Counted from the first letter of the stretch, positions 37,129 to 49,702 are shown. The stretch: DNA of 64,000 bases from Trileptium ribeirensis (GCA_030248225.1 JASANE010026831.1:62001-126000), one strand, 5' to 3'. Translations and numbers: made by a program. Notes: generated by a model not told the origin, from the letters alone.

Positions 37129-38369
37129 TAGCATGATAAAACCAACCTAATCAAAAGTTATAGTTCCTGCTTGCCTGAAGAACTTTGTTTTTGAAATTTA
37201 CAATTTTGTTCAAAATTTGTTATATCTTGACGTGCATGGCATATTGTGACGACATGAGGATTTCACAGCGTTGAAAATTGTGACGATTTTTAAACCCATT
37301 CCTCAAAAAGCAACAAAAGCACCATTTTTGTGACGGGTAGGATATAGAACGTTTCTCTCCAGTTTCATCTGTCTTCAGGTCCCTCGTACAAATATGAACA
37401 CATTATAAAATTTCTAGGTTTCCTGGACAGTAAATAATGGTTTTCGATATACTATTAGGTCAAAGTTTTTTAGGTTTCAAACTGGGTTAAAATACTCCTA
37501 TATCGCCAGATATCAAATTTCTGAGGTAATACGTATACACGGCTCAGTGCCATCAAAGCGCCCGGTTCCTAATTTCATCAGGGTATTCCTTTACTTTTCA
37601 GTTATACATTTGGTTGGAATACTTAATAAGTCATGCTTTACGTATAAGTTCAATATATATAAATATAAGATACTAATGCGGTACATAATAACTGATCTAT
37701 TGACCCAAGTGAAGCTGAATCTGCTTATAGATACGTCACAGCCAGCGAGTACAATAGAGAAATCTGCTTGTTTTATTATACTATTCGATAGATGATTAAG
37801 AACCATTGCACATTTTGGCGCGAGTACTATGAATAGAAGAACCATATACGTTCAATAGCAAATAAATATAATCACGAACGAGGCTGCAAGATTTGGACGT
37901 ACGTTAAGAAATGCGACTGATTACACACTAATGTGCTAATGTTTCAGCTTAAATTGAGTTCTGTCTGATCATATTTTCTTATGGAAACAGACGAATCCGT
38001 CTAACGCATAGAAAATATTTTTCCTTATCATTTGCTCGCCACATTAGCCCCAACATTGATGAACGTAGCTATGCCAGAAACCGGACACTCTTGTTCGAAT
38101 GGTATGACGACCTTCGGAGTATTGATTTCGAGTGTGTTCCGATTTCACAAGCATTAAACCATTTGTAACTGGAAATGATGTCGTTGTTAACGAACGCGTA
38201 GCGATTGTTGACGAAAACCCTCATGACAAAATGATTCGCTAGCCGTCGGCTGTCTTTCAGTGGTGTGTGGTGCTTGCCTTACCAATAAACCTGATCATAA
38301 TTGGCACCCAGGGTACTTCGCTCAGATTAGTTTGCGGGTAATTGCTTGTGTAGGGATTTTGCGCTGTTA
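37129..38369. other. Non-coding
   Basis: AT-rich sequence with no supported feature. Confidence 0.4.
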
Positions 38370-38990
38370 CTTCATTTAAGCACCAGCGGCGGTGGGTGGA
38401 TCATGCGAAATGAAGAGTACGAAAGCTGGTTTGATATGTTCAAGCAAAACAATGTCTTCAAGACCATTAATAACTATTGACATTTACTACATTTGAGTTC
38501 ATCGACATAACCCTAAACGGATCTTTATAGCGAGGCTCGAGGTTATGCTGAAGATCTTTATATTACATATCCAAGCGTTCTTCGCTGTTGTCAACTTTCG
38601 TGGAAATTGAAGGTTTGTAAGCGGAGCTTCAGAACGCCCAGAAACGGTTGTGTTGATCGTTTCGTGAAGGTTGATAACATACTGGCAGTACAATTTGACC
38701 ACCGAATTAATTTAATCGATGAGTGAACCGAGTAGATATATATTCGCAGCAAGACTCAATTGTGTTGGTATGTAACCAGAATCGTTGATCGTGTTTCGGG
38801 TGCTACTGATTCTGTATCTGACGGTGCGACAGTCGGTTTGGACCGGAGTGTCGTTGACAACAGTGAGAGTACCGCCGGAGTCAACGGGAGATGTTAATGA
38901 TTGTTGAGCGTAAGGAAACGGTAGCAAGCTATGGTAACAGCCAGTCTCAATGAGAGTACCGCCAGTTGACACTGCGGCAATACGAAAGGT
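38370..38990 (-). pseudogene. Degenerate gypsy-type integrase C-terminal remnant
   Basis: On the minus strand, in two frames, I read HNLEPRYKDPFRVM and, shortly after, DIVLLEHIKPAFVL. These resemble the LxPRYxGPFxV and xVSxDRLKPAFV segments at the C-terminal end of gypsy-type integrases. Frames are interrupted and no other pol domain is recognisable, so this is an old fragment unrelated in sequence to the copies at 56-64 kb. Confidence 0.4.
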
Positions 38991-39059
38991 ATTTACTTTA
39001 ATGTTTGCCGCTCGACCACTAGGGGGTTGTCGTTTTCCGGCTGCTTTCGAGTGCCTCGG

Positions 39060-40400
39060 CCCATTCTAAAATCCGCTTTGAACCTGGTTTGTAGGGTAAA
39101 TAATGACAATATCAGCAGATTTTCTGTTATATAGAAGATGCAATGACCTAAAAAAGAGACGAAAAGCGCACATAACTTGAACGGTTATGCGGGCAGATAC
39201 TTACTGTATTTTGGATCTCATGGGCTCATTAAAAAGCACATTTTGATCCAACTTGTAGCATGAATAATGACAATAGCAGAACACCCCTTGCAGCTATATA
39301 GAGGATGAAATGGTTTGCGAAATAGGACCAAAATCCATATAGCTCTAGTGGTCGCGGAGATATTGCCGGTATCGTGTATTTGGGTCTATGGGTCCATTAA
39401 AAACCCATTTTACCTCAACCCTGCAGCCTAAATAATCACCATAGCATCACATTTATGGCTACAAAGATTGTGAATTGCCTAACAAAATGGGATCAATAAC
39501 ACCCAAGTAGCTCGAGCGGTGGCGGAGATATTGCCGTTTTCGTGTATTTTGAGTCTAATGAGTTCATTTAACATTTCGTTTGATCCAACCCTGCAGCCTA
39601 AATTATGACATTAGCAGCACACCGCTTGAAGCTATAAATAAATTGCTCCACAAAATGAGATAAATAACACCCATATATCTCTAGTGGTTGGGAAGATGTT
39701 ACTGTTTACTTATGTTTAAGGTCTCACGGGCCATTAAAACGTATTTTAACCAAACATTGCAGCGTGAACAATAGCAGATTTACAGTATATAGAGGATGAA
39801 TAGTGCCATACATTAGGACCAATAACACCCATATAGCTCGAGGTATTTCCGTTTTCATGTATTTTGGGTCTTATGAGCTGATTTAGAAACATCTAGCGTA
39901 AGTAATGAAAACTGTAACAAATCTGAGGATGAGTTACCCTATAAAACGGGACCAATAGCACTCATATAGCACTAGCGGTTGAGTGCGATATTGTTGTTTT
40001 CGTGTACTTTGGGTCTCATTGGCCCATTTGAAATACCTGTTTTGACACAACCCTGTAGCGTAAAAAATGGCAACATCAGCACTAAAATTCATATAGTGGA
40101 TGAATTGCTCTGCAAAATAGGACTAACAACATCCATATAGCTCTTCCGGAAATTTAACGCTTTCATGCATTTTTGTCCCATGAGCCCGTTCAAAAATCCA
40201 TTTTGATCCAATCCTGCAGCGTTAATACTGAAAATAGCTGCACACTATGTGCCGATATATAACTGAGGTTAATTTCTTCCACAAAATTAGGCCATTAACA
40301 CCCATGTAGATCGCGCGATTGTGAAGATATTTCCGTTCCCGCGTATTTTGTGTCTCATGGCCCTTTAGCAACCCTTTTCACTTCTTTGAAGGCTTTGCAC
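39060..40400 (+). repeat. Satellite of about 165 bp, about eight copies
   Basis: The block CTGCAGCCTAAATAATGACA or variants recurs near 39095, 39255, 39423, 39594, 39760, 39895, 40056 and 40219. Each is followed by GGATGAA.TG, ACACCCATATAGCTC and GTATTTTGGGTCTCATG. Steps are mostly 161-171 bp; one is 135 bp. Copies are well diverged. Confidence 0.8.
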
Positions 40401-40654
40401 AAAAACATCGTTGTACCATGTTACGCCAACATGTTCAGTGATGTCACTACTCCTATCTCAGGTGCGTCTTATCTGAGCATTTATGCAATACCTTAAACTG
40501 TACATTCTTGATGCGTGTTCCGACCAATCGCATATATATTTATCTTTTTGACACTGATGCCGTCATTGACTTTTGTTCGGTTCAACCGATTCAACGTGTT
40601 ATGTTGTTGCTCTTCTAGGGTAGTTAATCAGCATATATTTAATGGTATATACAA

Positions 40655-40800
40655 AATAAAAATCTGTGAAGGATTTTAGAAAAAACTGGACGAAATTACA
40701 AAAACTGGGAAAAATTCTAGCAAGGTTGGACAAATGTATAAGTTTCTAAAAAGTGTAAAAATGTATTCCCCTTCCTTCTATGCGCCATGGAGCCCTGTAA
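40655..40800 (+). repeat. A-rich-core dispersed repeat, copy E
   Basis: AAAACTGGACGAAATTAC, AAAAACTGGGAAAAATTC and TTTCTAAAAAGTGTAAAAAT, ending in a CT-rich arm. Weak member of the family. Confidence 0.35.
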
Positions 40801-40916
40801 GAATTATCTACCTCTCTAAATTAACGGATCTTAGACACCTATGGCTATTAGTGTTAACCTAGAAATATAGGGCTCACCTCAAGCTTACGTGGCTAGTTAT
40901 ATACGGGGTAACCTAT

Positions 40917-40983
40917 GGTAGGGTCGCGACTACAGGGGACCAAGAGTTCCAAACAGCGGGGACATTATAACGTGAACGCCGCA
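40917..40983. mobile_element. MITE end fragment
   Basis: GGTAGGGTCGCGACTACAGG through ATTATAACGTGAACGCCGCA matches the terminal region of the MITE at 9073-9582; the rest is missing. Confidence 0.65.
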
Positions 40984-42949
40984 TAACTAGATGCTTCGCT
41001 GAGCCCGTTGGGTTGATAGCACTAATTGTAGATTAATCACTTTAACGCTCACTGTATACAAATGGATACGGCTCACACTGTGAACTGTTATATTAATAGA
41101 GTTTGTCGCATATGTCTGCGCGTTCGCTGATATTCGTTCACTATGAAAGATTCCTAGAGAAACCGAGCAAAATTTCCTAGGTAGTTTGTGTAGATTCGTC
41201 AGCCGTTTTTGTACGCCACTTTAACCTATACAACCCGGCATTGATGATGTAACTCTGCGTCTTGTACGAAACTTAATGACTTTACACTGCGAATATAATG
41301 GGGGAAATAGGATCAGTGTTTAACAAGTGTATCATATAACAGCAATAATGCCTCTTTTAGGTTATAGACTCCAGCCCGAAAATAGTCAGTATAAAACAAA
41401 TACCGTTAATTTTGCTGCACGCGCAGTAGTGTTATAGGTAGTCAAGATGGTTAAAAAATCTCCATTAGAACCATATTTATACCAAAAATGTTTTCTATTT
41501 TTATGGTTACCCTTAGCGCCGAAAATTTTCTAGTAAATGTTAGGTACTATTCGAACCGCATTCACAAGCTGAGCCGAATGATGACTTTTTTAGATTCATG
41601 AGTTAACGTCTTACACTAAGGCCTAGGCTAAGCTTTAGATATTCACTGAAATTGGCATAACTCTTTAACGCATGAACAGGTTAAGCTAATTTTGATGTCA
41701 TTGGACTCAGCTCCCTAATGCTGTTTGAAGGATACATAAAAGTACGCATTTACTGAGATTAGTTCTGATTCGGTACTATAATCGAAAAGATCCACTAAGG
41801 TAACAACGCTACGATATAACATGTAATATATATATTTATTTATGTTAAATTTTGGAACAGAGTTTGAACAATTTAACTTCATACTCACTACGTTTTTCAA
41901 GATACGTTTTAATGCAAATGTTTTTCACAACTCAGTTACAAAAGCCATAAATACATACGACTGCTACAATGTTAGAGGCATTTAAGCTTTTGCTTTATGT
42001 AGTAGCATATCAATATATAAATTAAATGACGGTAGTGTCTTTTCTTGTAAGCACACAACTAACGTTAAACCGTTTTACGGCACGCTCGAAAACACCTAGC
42101 TACACCATAAGCATTTGACAAGTCACGTAGCTAGCTTTCAAAAAATTTATTCAGTAATGTAAATAAAGGTTATGTTTTTATTGTCTAGAAGAGATGAAAC
42201 AAAAATAACATTCAAATATGAAGCGAAGCGCAATAATGTCGTCACACACGTGCCTTTTCTATTCATCAAAGAACGCATTTGCGGAATATAACGCGGTTTC
42301 ATAAGCAAATCTTTATTCAGACAAACCCGAGTTCACAAATATGTCCTTAATTTATGCGCTCCGTTTGTGTACCTAATTCTTATGCCGTCTGGGTCGAAGT
42401 AATAAAAATAAATAGCCAATGTTGGATATTTCCGACACCGACCAAACATTACTTCTTAATAAGGTATATCTCTGAAAGAAAGTAAGCATCGGTTTTCAAA
42501 AAATTCCAAAAATCTTCGTTAAAAATGCACCACTAAGGTCCTATAATATATTCATTAATTCAGGAAGTAAAGAGATATAAATCTGATTTGAAAATTACTT
42601 TACATTTCGAGTATCGAAGAACAATTATTGGTCGCCGCGAGGTATTGCACAGCAAATGCTCGAGTCAAATTCACGTTTCCTAAACCATTGACCTACCTCA
42701 AAGCTATTGCTCTAAGCGAGCGAAGAACAACATGCGTTTCATCGTGCAGTATTCGTCGCATTTATTTAGAAAAGCTGATCGAAACGTTGTTGTTATCGAA
42801 GAACAGTATGTGTTAAAGTGTTATGCATCATTCACAAAGAAGTGCGTGCACGAATTGCACACCGTAGGCAAATACAGCGACCAGGTTGCAACAAAACAAT
42901 ATTGTCATGAGTAGTAGGAAAAATGCCGGTTCTGGCTCACTTGATAAAT
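40984..42949. other. Left flank of the Maverick element, non-coding
   Basis: AT-rich with no supported feature. Confidence 0.4.
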
Positions 42950-43238
42950 GACCTGTCAAATTTTTAGGAGAAATAATGATTAATTACCCTGGGTCACGTG
43001 ACCTGTCAAAAATGATTGATTACCTGTCAAATATGATTAATGACCCTTATATAATAAGTACTTATACATGTATACATAATACATGGTCCCCCTCCGCCCA
43101 CGCATTATATAATATAAACATATACAGATATACGTAATACATATAATAATGGGCCCACCTTCCACTGTACAATATAGCACTGATGACTCGTCAATTTGGA
43201 ATGTTCTAGAAGCTTCTATTGGCACAATTTCAATAAAC

Positions 43239-43284
43239 CAACCAATCAGCGTCAGCAGAGAATACATGAAAAGGGTATAAAAGG
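43239..43284 (+). promoter_or_regulatory. PolB promoter: CCAAT box, element motif and TATA box
   Basis: CCAACCAATCAGCG (about 43239), ACATGAAAAGG (43264-43274) and a canonical TATAAAAGG (43276-43284) precede the ATG at 43318. This is the only gene of the element with host-type CCAAT and TATA boxes, as expected for an early gene read by host polymerase II. The timing is inference. Confidence 0.6.
43264..43274 (+). promoter_or_regulatory. Element motif copy 1 (PolB)
   Basis: ACATGAAAAGG; ATG at 43318, 54 nt from motif start. Confidence 0.7.
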
Positions 43285-43317
43285 CTGTGTAATTCCAAAA
43301 TTGTCAATGAGTTTGAT

Positions 43318-46300
43318 ATGGCGCTCATTTCTGAACTGCTTGGTTTTATGCTCTCGTTGCTTTCAAGACCACTTCGTGGGTTTTTGGAAAGTTATCAAAT
43401 TATATCACGTCGTCCTGTAGTGGACCCAGCTGTTTTCCTCAATCATAGCAGACGACAGCTGGAGGATGCAATCAAAGAACGACTTTCTACATGGAACGGT
43501 CTCAAGGCATACGTTGGAAAGAAGGTTACTTTTGAAAAGGATATGGATCCTGATGCGACAATCAGTGCAAATTTCTCTGGTAAACTACAGCAGAATCTCA
43601 ATTTTTCAACCGTCAATCAACATACATCAATAATTTTCGATGATATTTTAAAGAACATTGACACCTTTGTCCAGCGTGGATCCGGATGGATTGTCAAACA
43701 CGTGGATCACATCGACCTGCACCTGGCTCGTTACGTTGGATTACGAGGGGCTACCTACAAGCCTCTCCCTAAAGCAATTCAGTCGAAAAAGGCGGTGATC
43801 AACGTTCAAAACCAGGACAACAGGTGTTCCAATGGGCTGTATTATCGGCTTTGTACCCAGTTGATAATAATGCTGATCGTCAATCGAAATACGAGCAATA
43901 TGCAGACTCAATTTCCAAGGCATCAACTTCCCAGTACAAGGCGGTGATATCTGCAAATTTGAGAAACTAAACACTATTGGGGTTAGTGTAATATCTTGTG
44001 ACGAAGGCAAGCTAATACCTCTTCGTATATACGAGGGATCGTATGAGCGAGTGGTTAATCTGCTTCTCTATAAAGGACATTATTGTTGGATCAAAGATTT
44101 GGATCGTTTGCTCCATAGACAACGAGGATATCAACACAAGTTATTTTTCTGTCAACGATGTCTCCTTCCTCAATATTCACAACCAAAGCTAGATTTCCAT
44201 ACGGAAATGTGTAAAAACAATGAATATACCCGAATAACATTCCCCAAAGACGACATGCTTCAATTCCGAAACACCCATAAAATGCTTCGAGCTCCGTACA
44301 CCATCTATGCTGATTTTGAAAAGCTTCTTCTCCCAATCGAGTCTTGTCAACCCAACCCCTCTACTTCATACACCGAAGCTTATCAAAAATATCAAGTGTG
44401 GGGCTATGAAATGATTGATATTTTTCAATGCTGTGGAGAGGATACAAAAGAAATGGAGAAACCCGTGGTATATCGCGGTAAAGACTGCATCAAAAACTTT
44501 TTACTCAATGTAATTGAATTGGGTAACAAGTATCAAGAGCGTGTCACTAACCCAATTTCGATGGAAATGAATAAAAACGATTGGTTTCACCATCACTACA
44601 CTAAAGACTGCTTCATCTGTGGTCAACCTCTTTTATATGATCGCGTCAGAGATCACTGTCACCTGTGCGGTCGGTATCGCGGTGATGTCCACAATGAATG
44701 TAACATTAGCTACAAAATCAACCGTGATGTCAACATATTTTTCCACAACCTACGAAAGTACGACGGACATCTTATCATGCAAGACATTGGAAAGCTGACC
44801 AATCAACTGAAAATGAAGCTTGACTGTATACCCAAGGGTGCTGAAGGATTATTTGTCCTTCAGTATCAAACTACAACACCAGATTGCGGAACAACAGCAA
44901 CCCCGAACAACATATGATCCAAACGGATACCTCGCCCATCTCTTTGCTATCCACGATTCAATGCAACCAAATATTCAACCCCATCTGGAAATTGATGAAG
45001 ACGAACTTTCTGATGTAATTGATCTCGATCAACTTGGAGAGGGCGAAGACAGTGAAATGGAGGATAATGAACTTTTGGATAATGATGTGGTGGAGGATAA
45101 GACAGCTGTTGAGGATTCTGCAAAACTTAAGAAATATACGTGGTCCCTTAAATTTAAAGACAGTTTACAATTTTTACCGTCTTCTCTTCAGGCGTTGGTT
45201 GATAATTTGAAAAAAGATGGTAATTTTCCAGCAATGCAGGAGGAATTTGGTAATCTAACGGAATTAATGTTGAAAAAGGGTGTATACCCTTATGATTATA
45301 TGGATAGTTGGGAACGTTTTGATGAGGTACAACTCCCTCCGGTTACAGCGTTCTATAATAAACTAAATGATCAAGGTATAACTGAAGACGATTACAATTT
45401 TGTAAAAACAGTTTGGAATGAACTTGATTTAGAGAACATGGGTCAGTACCATGATCTCTATGTGATGACTGATGTTTTATTGTTATGTGACGTATTTGAA
45501 AGTTTTAGAAATTTTGCTATTGATAATTATAAGTTGGACCCGGTACATTATATAACACTCCCAAGTTTTGGATGGGATGCTTGTTTAAAGTTGACAGGCG
45601 TGCGGTTACAATTGCTGAAAGACTCTAATATGTACATGTTTTTTGAACATGGCATACGAGGAGGTATTTCAATGATTTCACACCACTATGCCAAAGCCAA
45701 CAACAGGCATCTTGAAAATTTTGACCCAAGTAAGGAGTCTAATTATATAATGTACTTGGATGCTAATAACCTATATGGATGGACTATGGTTCAGAAGTTA
45801 CCCGTAGATGGATTTAAATGGGTTGAGGAAAATCGTTTGGCAAAAATAGATTGGGAGACTGATTGTGAGATTGGCTATGTGCTTGAGGTTGATCTGGAAT
45901 ATCCAGAATACTTACACACATTACACAGTGATTACCCCCTCGCTCCAGAGTCTATGAAAATTGAAGACTCAATATTGTCTCCCTATTGCCTCCAGGTCAA
46001 AGAGGATTTCAGAATGAAATATACCCCCATCAGAAAACTTGTTCCAAATTTAAATAATAAGACTAGATATATTGTACATGCCAGAAATTTAAAGCTCTAT
46101 ACTGAGTTGGGTCTCAAGGTCACCAAAATACACAGGGCCGTTCAGTTTAATCAAACTGAGTGGATGAAACCTTATATTTTGTTCAATACTGAGAAGAGGA
46201 AGGGAGCTAAAAGTGATTTTGAAAAGGATTTATTTAAACTTTTGAACAATGCAGTATTTGGGAAAACTATGGAAAATGTGCGGGCGTATAAAAATATTGA

Positions 46301-47011
46301 GCTTGTCAATTGTCCTAAACGGTTTGAGAAATTGATAGCAAGTCCCCGATATACTGGGTCTACAATTTTTGATGAAAATTTGGTGGCAGTTTCAATGAAA
46401 AACCCAGTGTTTGTTTATGCAAACCAATTTACGTGGGTTTTACGGTACTTGAGCTTTCCAAAATGTTAATGTACGAGTTCCACTATAACTATATCAAGAA
46501 CAGATACATCTGTCAGCTTTTGTTTACCGATACTGACAGTCTCTGTTATGATATACGTGCGGAAGATGTGTACAATGACATGATGGCTGATCAGAACCTT
46601 TTTGATACAAGTGATTACCCCACTGACCACTTTTTACATTCAACCAAAAACAAAAAGGTTTTGGGTAAAATGAAAGATGAAACTGCTGGGATTCCTATTG
46701 AAGAGTTTTGCGGATTGAAACCAAAAATGTACTCCTTGAAATGCGGAGGTGTTGTGAAAAAGAGAGCAAAGGGAGTTAAAAAACAAACCCTCAAAAAAGC
46801 TATACATATGGATGATTACATACAGACTCTCAGGAATATCACTAGGCTAAGACATTTAATGAAAAAGATTTCAAACAATAAACATCAACTGTATACGGTT
46901 GAGCAGAATAAGATTAGTTTGAGCGCTTATGACGATAAGAGATATATTTTACTGGATGGGGTAACTTCTCTTCCATACGGACATTTTGATATTATGGATT
47001 GTTCTGATTGA
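43318..47011 (+). pseudogene. Protein-primed family B DNA polymerase, frameshifted
   Basis: Replicative polymerase of the element. Four frame changes (near 43825, 43930, 44880 and 46435) break about 1230 codons. Visible parts in order: an N-terminal region of unknown fold; exonuclease motif I YADFEKLL (about 44306); an HNH/endonuclease VII-like zinc motif, CFICGQP...RDHCHLCGRYRG...CN (44620-44703); Exo II FFHNLRKYDGHLIM; an acidic insert (about 45000-45120); Exo III YHDLYVMTDVLLL; motif A YLDANNLYGWTM; motif B LLNNAVFGKTMEN; and motif C FTDTDS (46523). The catalytic residues are all still present although the frame is broken. Start chosen at 43318 because it follows the TATA box and element motif. 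Confidence 0.92.
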
Positions 47012-47096
47012 TATTTATACTTTGTATTTATATAAGTATTTTGTTGTAGTTATATACTGTATTTATAATAAAATTAAAAAAAAATTAGCACGAAAT

Positions 47097-47107
47097 ACAT
47101 GAAAAGG
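47097..47107 (+). promoter_or_regulatory. Element motif copy 2 (membrane protein)
   Basis: ACATGAAAAGG; ATG at 47136, 39 nt from motif start. Preceded by AATAAA, an A run and GCAC. Confidence 0.75.
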
Positions 47108-47135
47108 ATGCACATCCTATATTTTACAAGTTAAT

Positions 47136-47996
47136 ATGGCTAACAAATCTGTTTCGATTTCTGAATTTGTGGAGCAAGAACCCGAAATATATCAGAAGCA
47201 GCAAAACTTTTGTGGCAAAAGAAACATTTTGAGAAAAGTTATTGCAATAGTCGTTACCCTGCTTACAACAATCGCAATAGAGACCGGTCTTCTGGTTAAC
47301 AAGCATGAAACGAAATCATGTGTTGAAGGAATATCACTCAATAGAACGTTATGTTTCGAAGATTGGACAAAGCCTCGAATTGAATCTTGGTTTCCTGCTC
47401 GTGGTTACAACATTCATTGGGTCATTCGAGCGAGTGATAATCTACAATTTGAGATAATACTTCACCCTCCTCGTTCCATCAAACTGTGGAGTGAAAAAGT
47501 CGTCTATCTATTTGATGTATCTGAACATCTATTTCGAAGGTTTGTGGTACCGTATAAGAATCTCCTCGTGCTGATTCAAACAGACATTCATACAAGGGAT
47601 TTTATTTAACAAATTGCAACTCGGAATACTCATTCATCGCGAAATTGTCAACCTTCAATCCGCAACGGGTCTTTGAAAAACGACTGTTTAGAGTAAACAC
47701 TAGAAATGCTGACCTATTCCTATCACACGCAAACGAAACATTTGGAGTATGAAAATAGCAATACGTCTTGGTTTGTTGTGACGGAAAAATCGAGACAACG
47801 GATGATTGAAAAATGTTTGACTGAATTTGATTATATAAAGTATATTGGAAACAATGAATATATAATGGAGAAACAATTTGATGATATTGTTGGTATTGTT
47901 ATGCCAAGTGGTATGCTAACGCGTACAGTGAGGATTGTGTATGATATTTATAAAGATAAAATTGTAACCAATTACCCAATAAACATGAAAAGATAA
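47136..47996 (+). pseudogene. Single-pass membrane protein of unknown function, probably broken
   Basis: The first open part (47136-47609, 157 codons) has a polar N-terminus and one strongly hydrophobic segment (about residues 35-54: VIAIVVTLLTTIAIETGLLV), then a mixed C-terminal domain, so a type II membrane topology is likely. A second open part (47706-47996) in another frame has no motif of its own before it and may be the continuation of the same gene after a break. I do not recognise the family. Its position, straight after the polymerase and with its own motif copy, says it is an element gene. It could be a virion membrane or entry protein, but nothing in the sequence shows this. Confidence 0.6.
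47983..47993 (+). promoter_or_regulatory. Element motif copy 3 (integrase)
   Basis: ACATGAAAAGA; ATG at 48019, 36 nt from motif start. It overlaps the last codons of the upstream frame, which ends NMKR-stop. Confidence 0.75.
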
Positions 47997-48018
47997 TAGC
48001 ATCTTGTATATATTAATC

Positions 48019-49065
48019 ATGAAGCTGGAAAATTTATATTACAACTTGAAAAGCCCTGCCGTCTTTTCAGGGATAAACAAACTATTGCAACATGCTAAGA
48101 ATATGGTTATTCCAAGCGGCAAGTTAAAGAGTGGCTACAAGGTCAGGATACATATACACTTCATAAACCCAAACGGAAGAGGTTTCGAAGGGTTAAAACA
48201 ATAACAGAGGATCTCAATGATTTATGGCAAGCTGATCTTGCAGATATGACACGATTGTCTAGATATAATGATGGCAACAAATATCTACTAGTAGTTATAG
48301 ATGTGCTGTCTAAATTTGTCAGAGTTGCTCCCTTAAAGTCTAAAAACTCAAAATTAGTATGCGAAGCCTTAGAAACCACGTTTCGCATTAACCGTCCAAA
48401 TCATATTTTCTCGGATCGTGGCGCTGAATTTACAAATATCACCTTCAAAAATCTCTGTCAAAGGTACGAAATAATTTGCTACATTGCTCAGCATGTTGAA
48501 ACCAAGGCTGCAGTTGCGGAAATATGCATCCGTACTTTGCAATCCAAATATATCGATACCTTACCAAACACAATACGTATCGCTATATCGACATTTTACA
48601 AGACATTGTTGATAACCACAATCACACAAAGAATCGTTATGGTTTCCGTCCAGTGGATGTAACCGTTGAAAATGAATCTGATATTTTAAACATTTTGTAC
48701 CCTCCTCGAGGACACAGAGTTCTTTCATACAAGTTTAAGCTTAATGATTCTGTAAGAGTTGCAAGTGCACAATTTATCTTCGACAATGGATACAAACCTC
48801 AATGGTCTCAAAAGGTATTTTATATTTCAAGACGAATACATTCAGATCCTCCTCGTTATAAAATTAGCGATTACGGAAATGAAGATATCTTGGGAAGATG
48901 GTACGAGCAGGAGCTTCAAAAGGTGCGTGTAGGGGATACCTTTAAGATTGAAAAAATATTGCGAAAACGTAGAACGAAAGATGGTACTCGTCAATATTTA
49001 GTAATCCTGGATATCCTGAAAAATTCAACAGCTGGGTGGATGAGCAAGACATGAAAAGAGTATGA
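48019..49065 (+). pseudogene. Maverick-type DDE integrase with chromodomain, frameshifted
   Basis: Retroviral-like integrase that inserts the element. The N-terminus LYYNLKSPAVFSGINKL is the usual start of Maverick integrases. The rve core shows the three acidic residues in DLWQADLADM, FSDRGAEFTN and AAVAEI. The C-terminal region has an SH3-like part (FKLNDSVRVA, NGYKPQWSQKVF, RWYEQELQKV) and then a chromodomain (FKIEKILRKRR...YLV, then GYPEKFNSWVDEQDM in another frame). Frame changes near 48120, 48540 and 48995 break it. The last codons (DMKRV, stop 49063-49065) overlap the next gene's motif and ATG. Confidence 0.9.
49049..49059 (+). promoter_or_regulatory. Element motif copy 4 (ATPase)
   Basis: ACATGAAAAGA, inside the integrase 3' end; ATG at 49086 is 37 nt from motif start (an earlier ATG at 49062 is 13 nt away). 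Confidence 0.75.
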
Positions 49066-49085
49066 CCGGCTTATCAAGTTTAAAA

Positions 49086-49702
49086 ATGGAGTCAATACCG
49101 TTAGAAGTACCGTTTACCTGTATTGTGTCGGGTGCAACAGGAGTAGGGAAAACTCATCTTGTGGCTCAACTGTTGCGTAAAAATCTATTTGATAAGTAAT
49201 TTGAAAAGGTTGTTTGGTGTTATGGAATGATGCAACCTATGTATCATCAATTGTCAGAGGAAATGGATAATTTAACGTTTGAAGAAGGATTCCCGACCTT
49301 TGTTGGAAGAAATGAAGGACAAACACTCTACATTCTTGATTATTTAATGGAATACTCAAATGACAAAACATTAGCGAACATTTTACCCGAATGCGACATG
49401 CAAATATTAGTACCATATTTATAGTGCAAAACTTTTATCATTCTGGAAAATACATGTCAGAAATTTCCAGAAACGCTCAGTATTTATTTCTGTTTCCAAA
49501 TCCTCGTTCGAAATCAATGATTGCAACATTAGGAAGACAAATGTGGCCTCATAAGCCCAACTTTTTATCTACGGCGTTTGAAATGGCAACCAATGGGAAG
49601 CCATACAGCTATCTGATGATTGATCTCAAGTCTAATGCACCTGAGGATTTACAAGTTAGGGAAAATATTTTTGATCAAACTGGAGTATACAAACCGACAT
49701 GA
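49086..49702 (+). pseudogene. A32-type genome-packaging ATPase, broken
   Basis: Motor that packages DNA into the capsid in Mavericks and related viruses. Walker A is VSGATGVGKTHLVAQLL. The usual hydrophobic-DD Walker B place reads LYILDYLM, so the second acidic residue is tyrosine here. Then come ISTIFIVQNFYHSGKYMSEI and the C-terminal LFPNPRS...LGRQMWP. A TAA (49197-49199) and a frame change near 49395 break it. ATG 49086 (MESIP) was preferred to 49062 because of its distance from the motif. The stop codon TGA (49700-49702) lies within the next motif copy. Confidence 0.88.
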
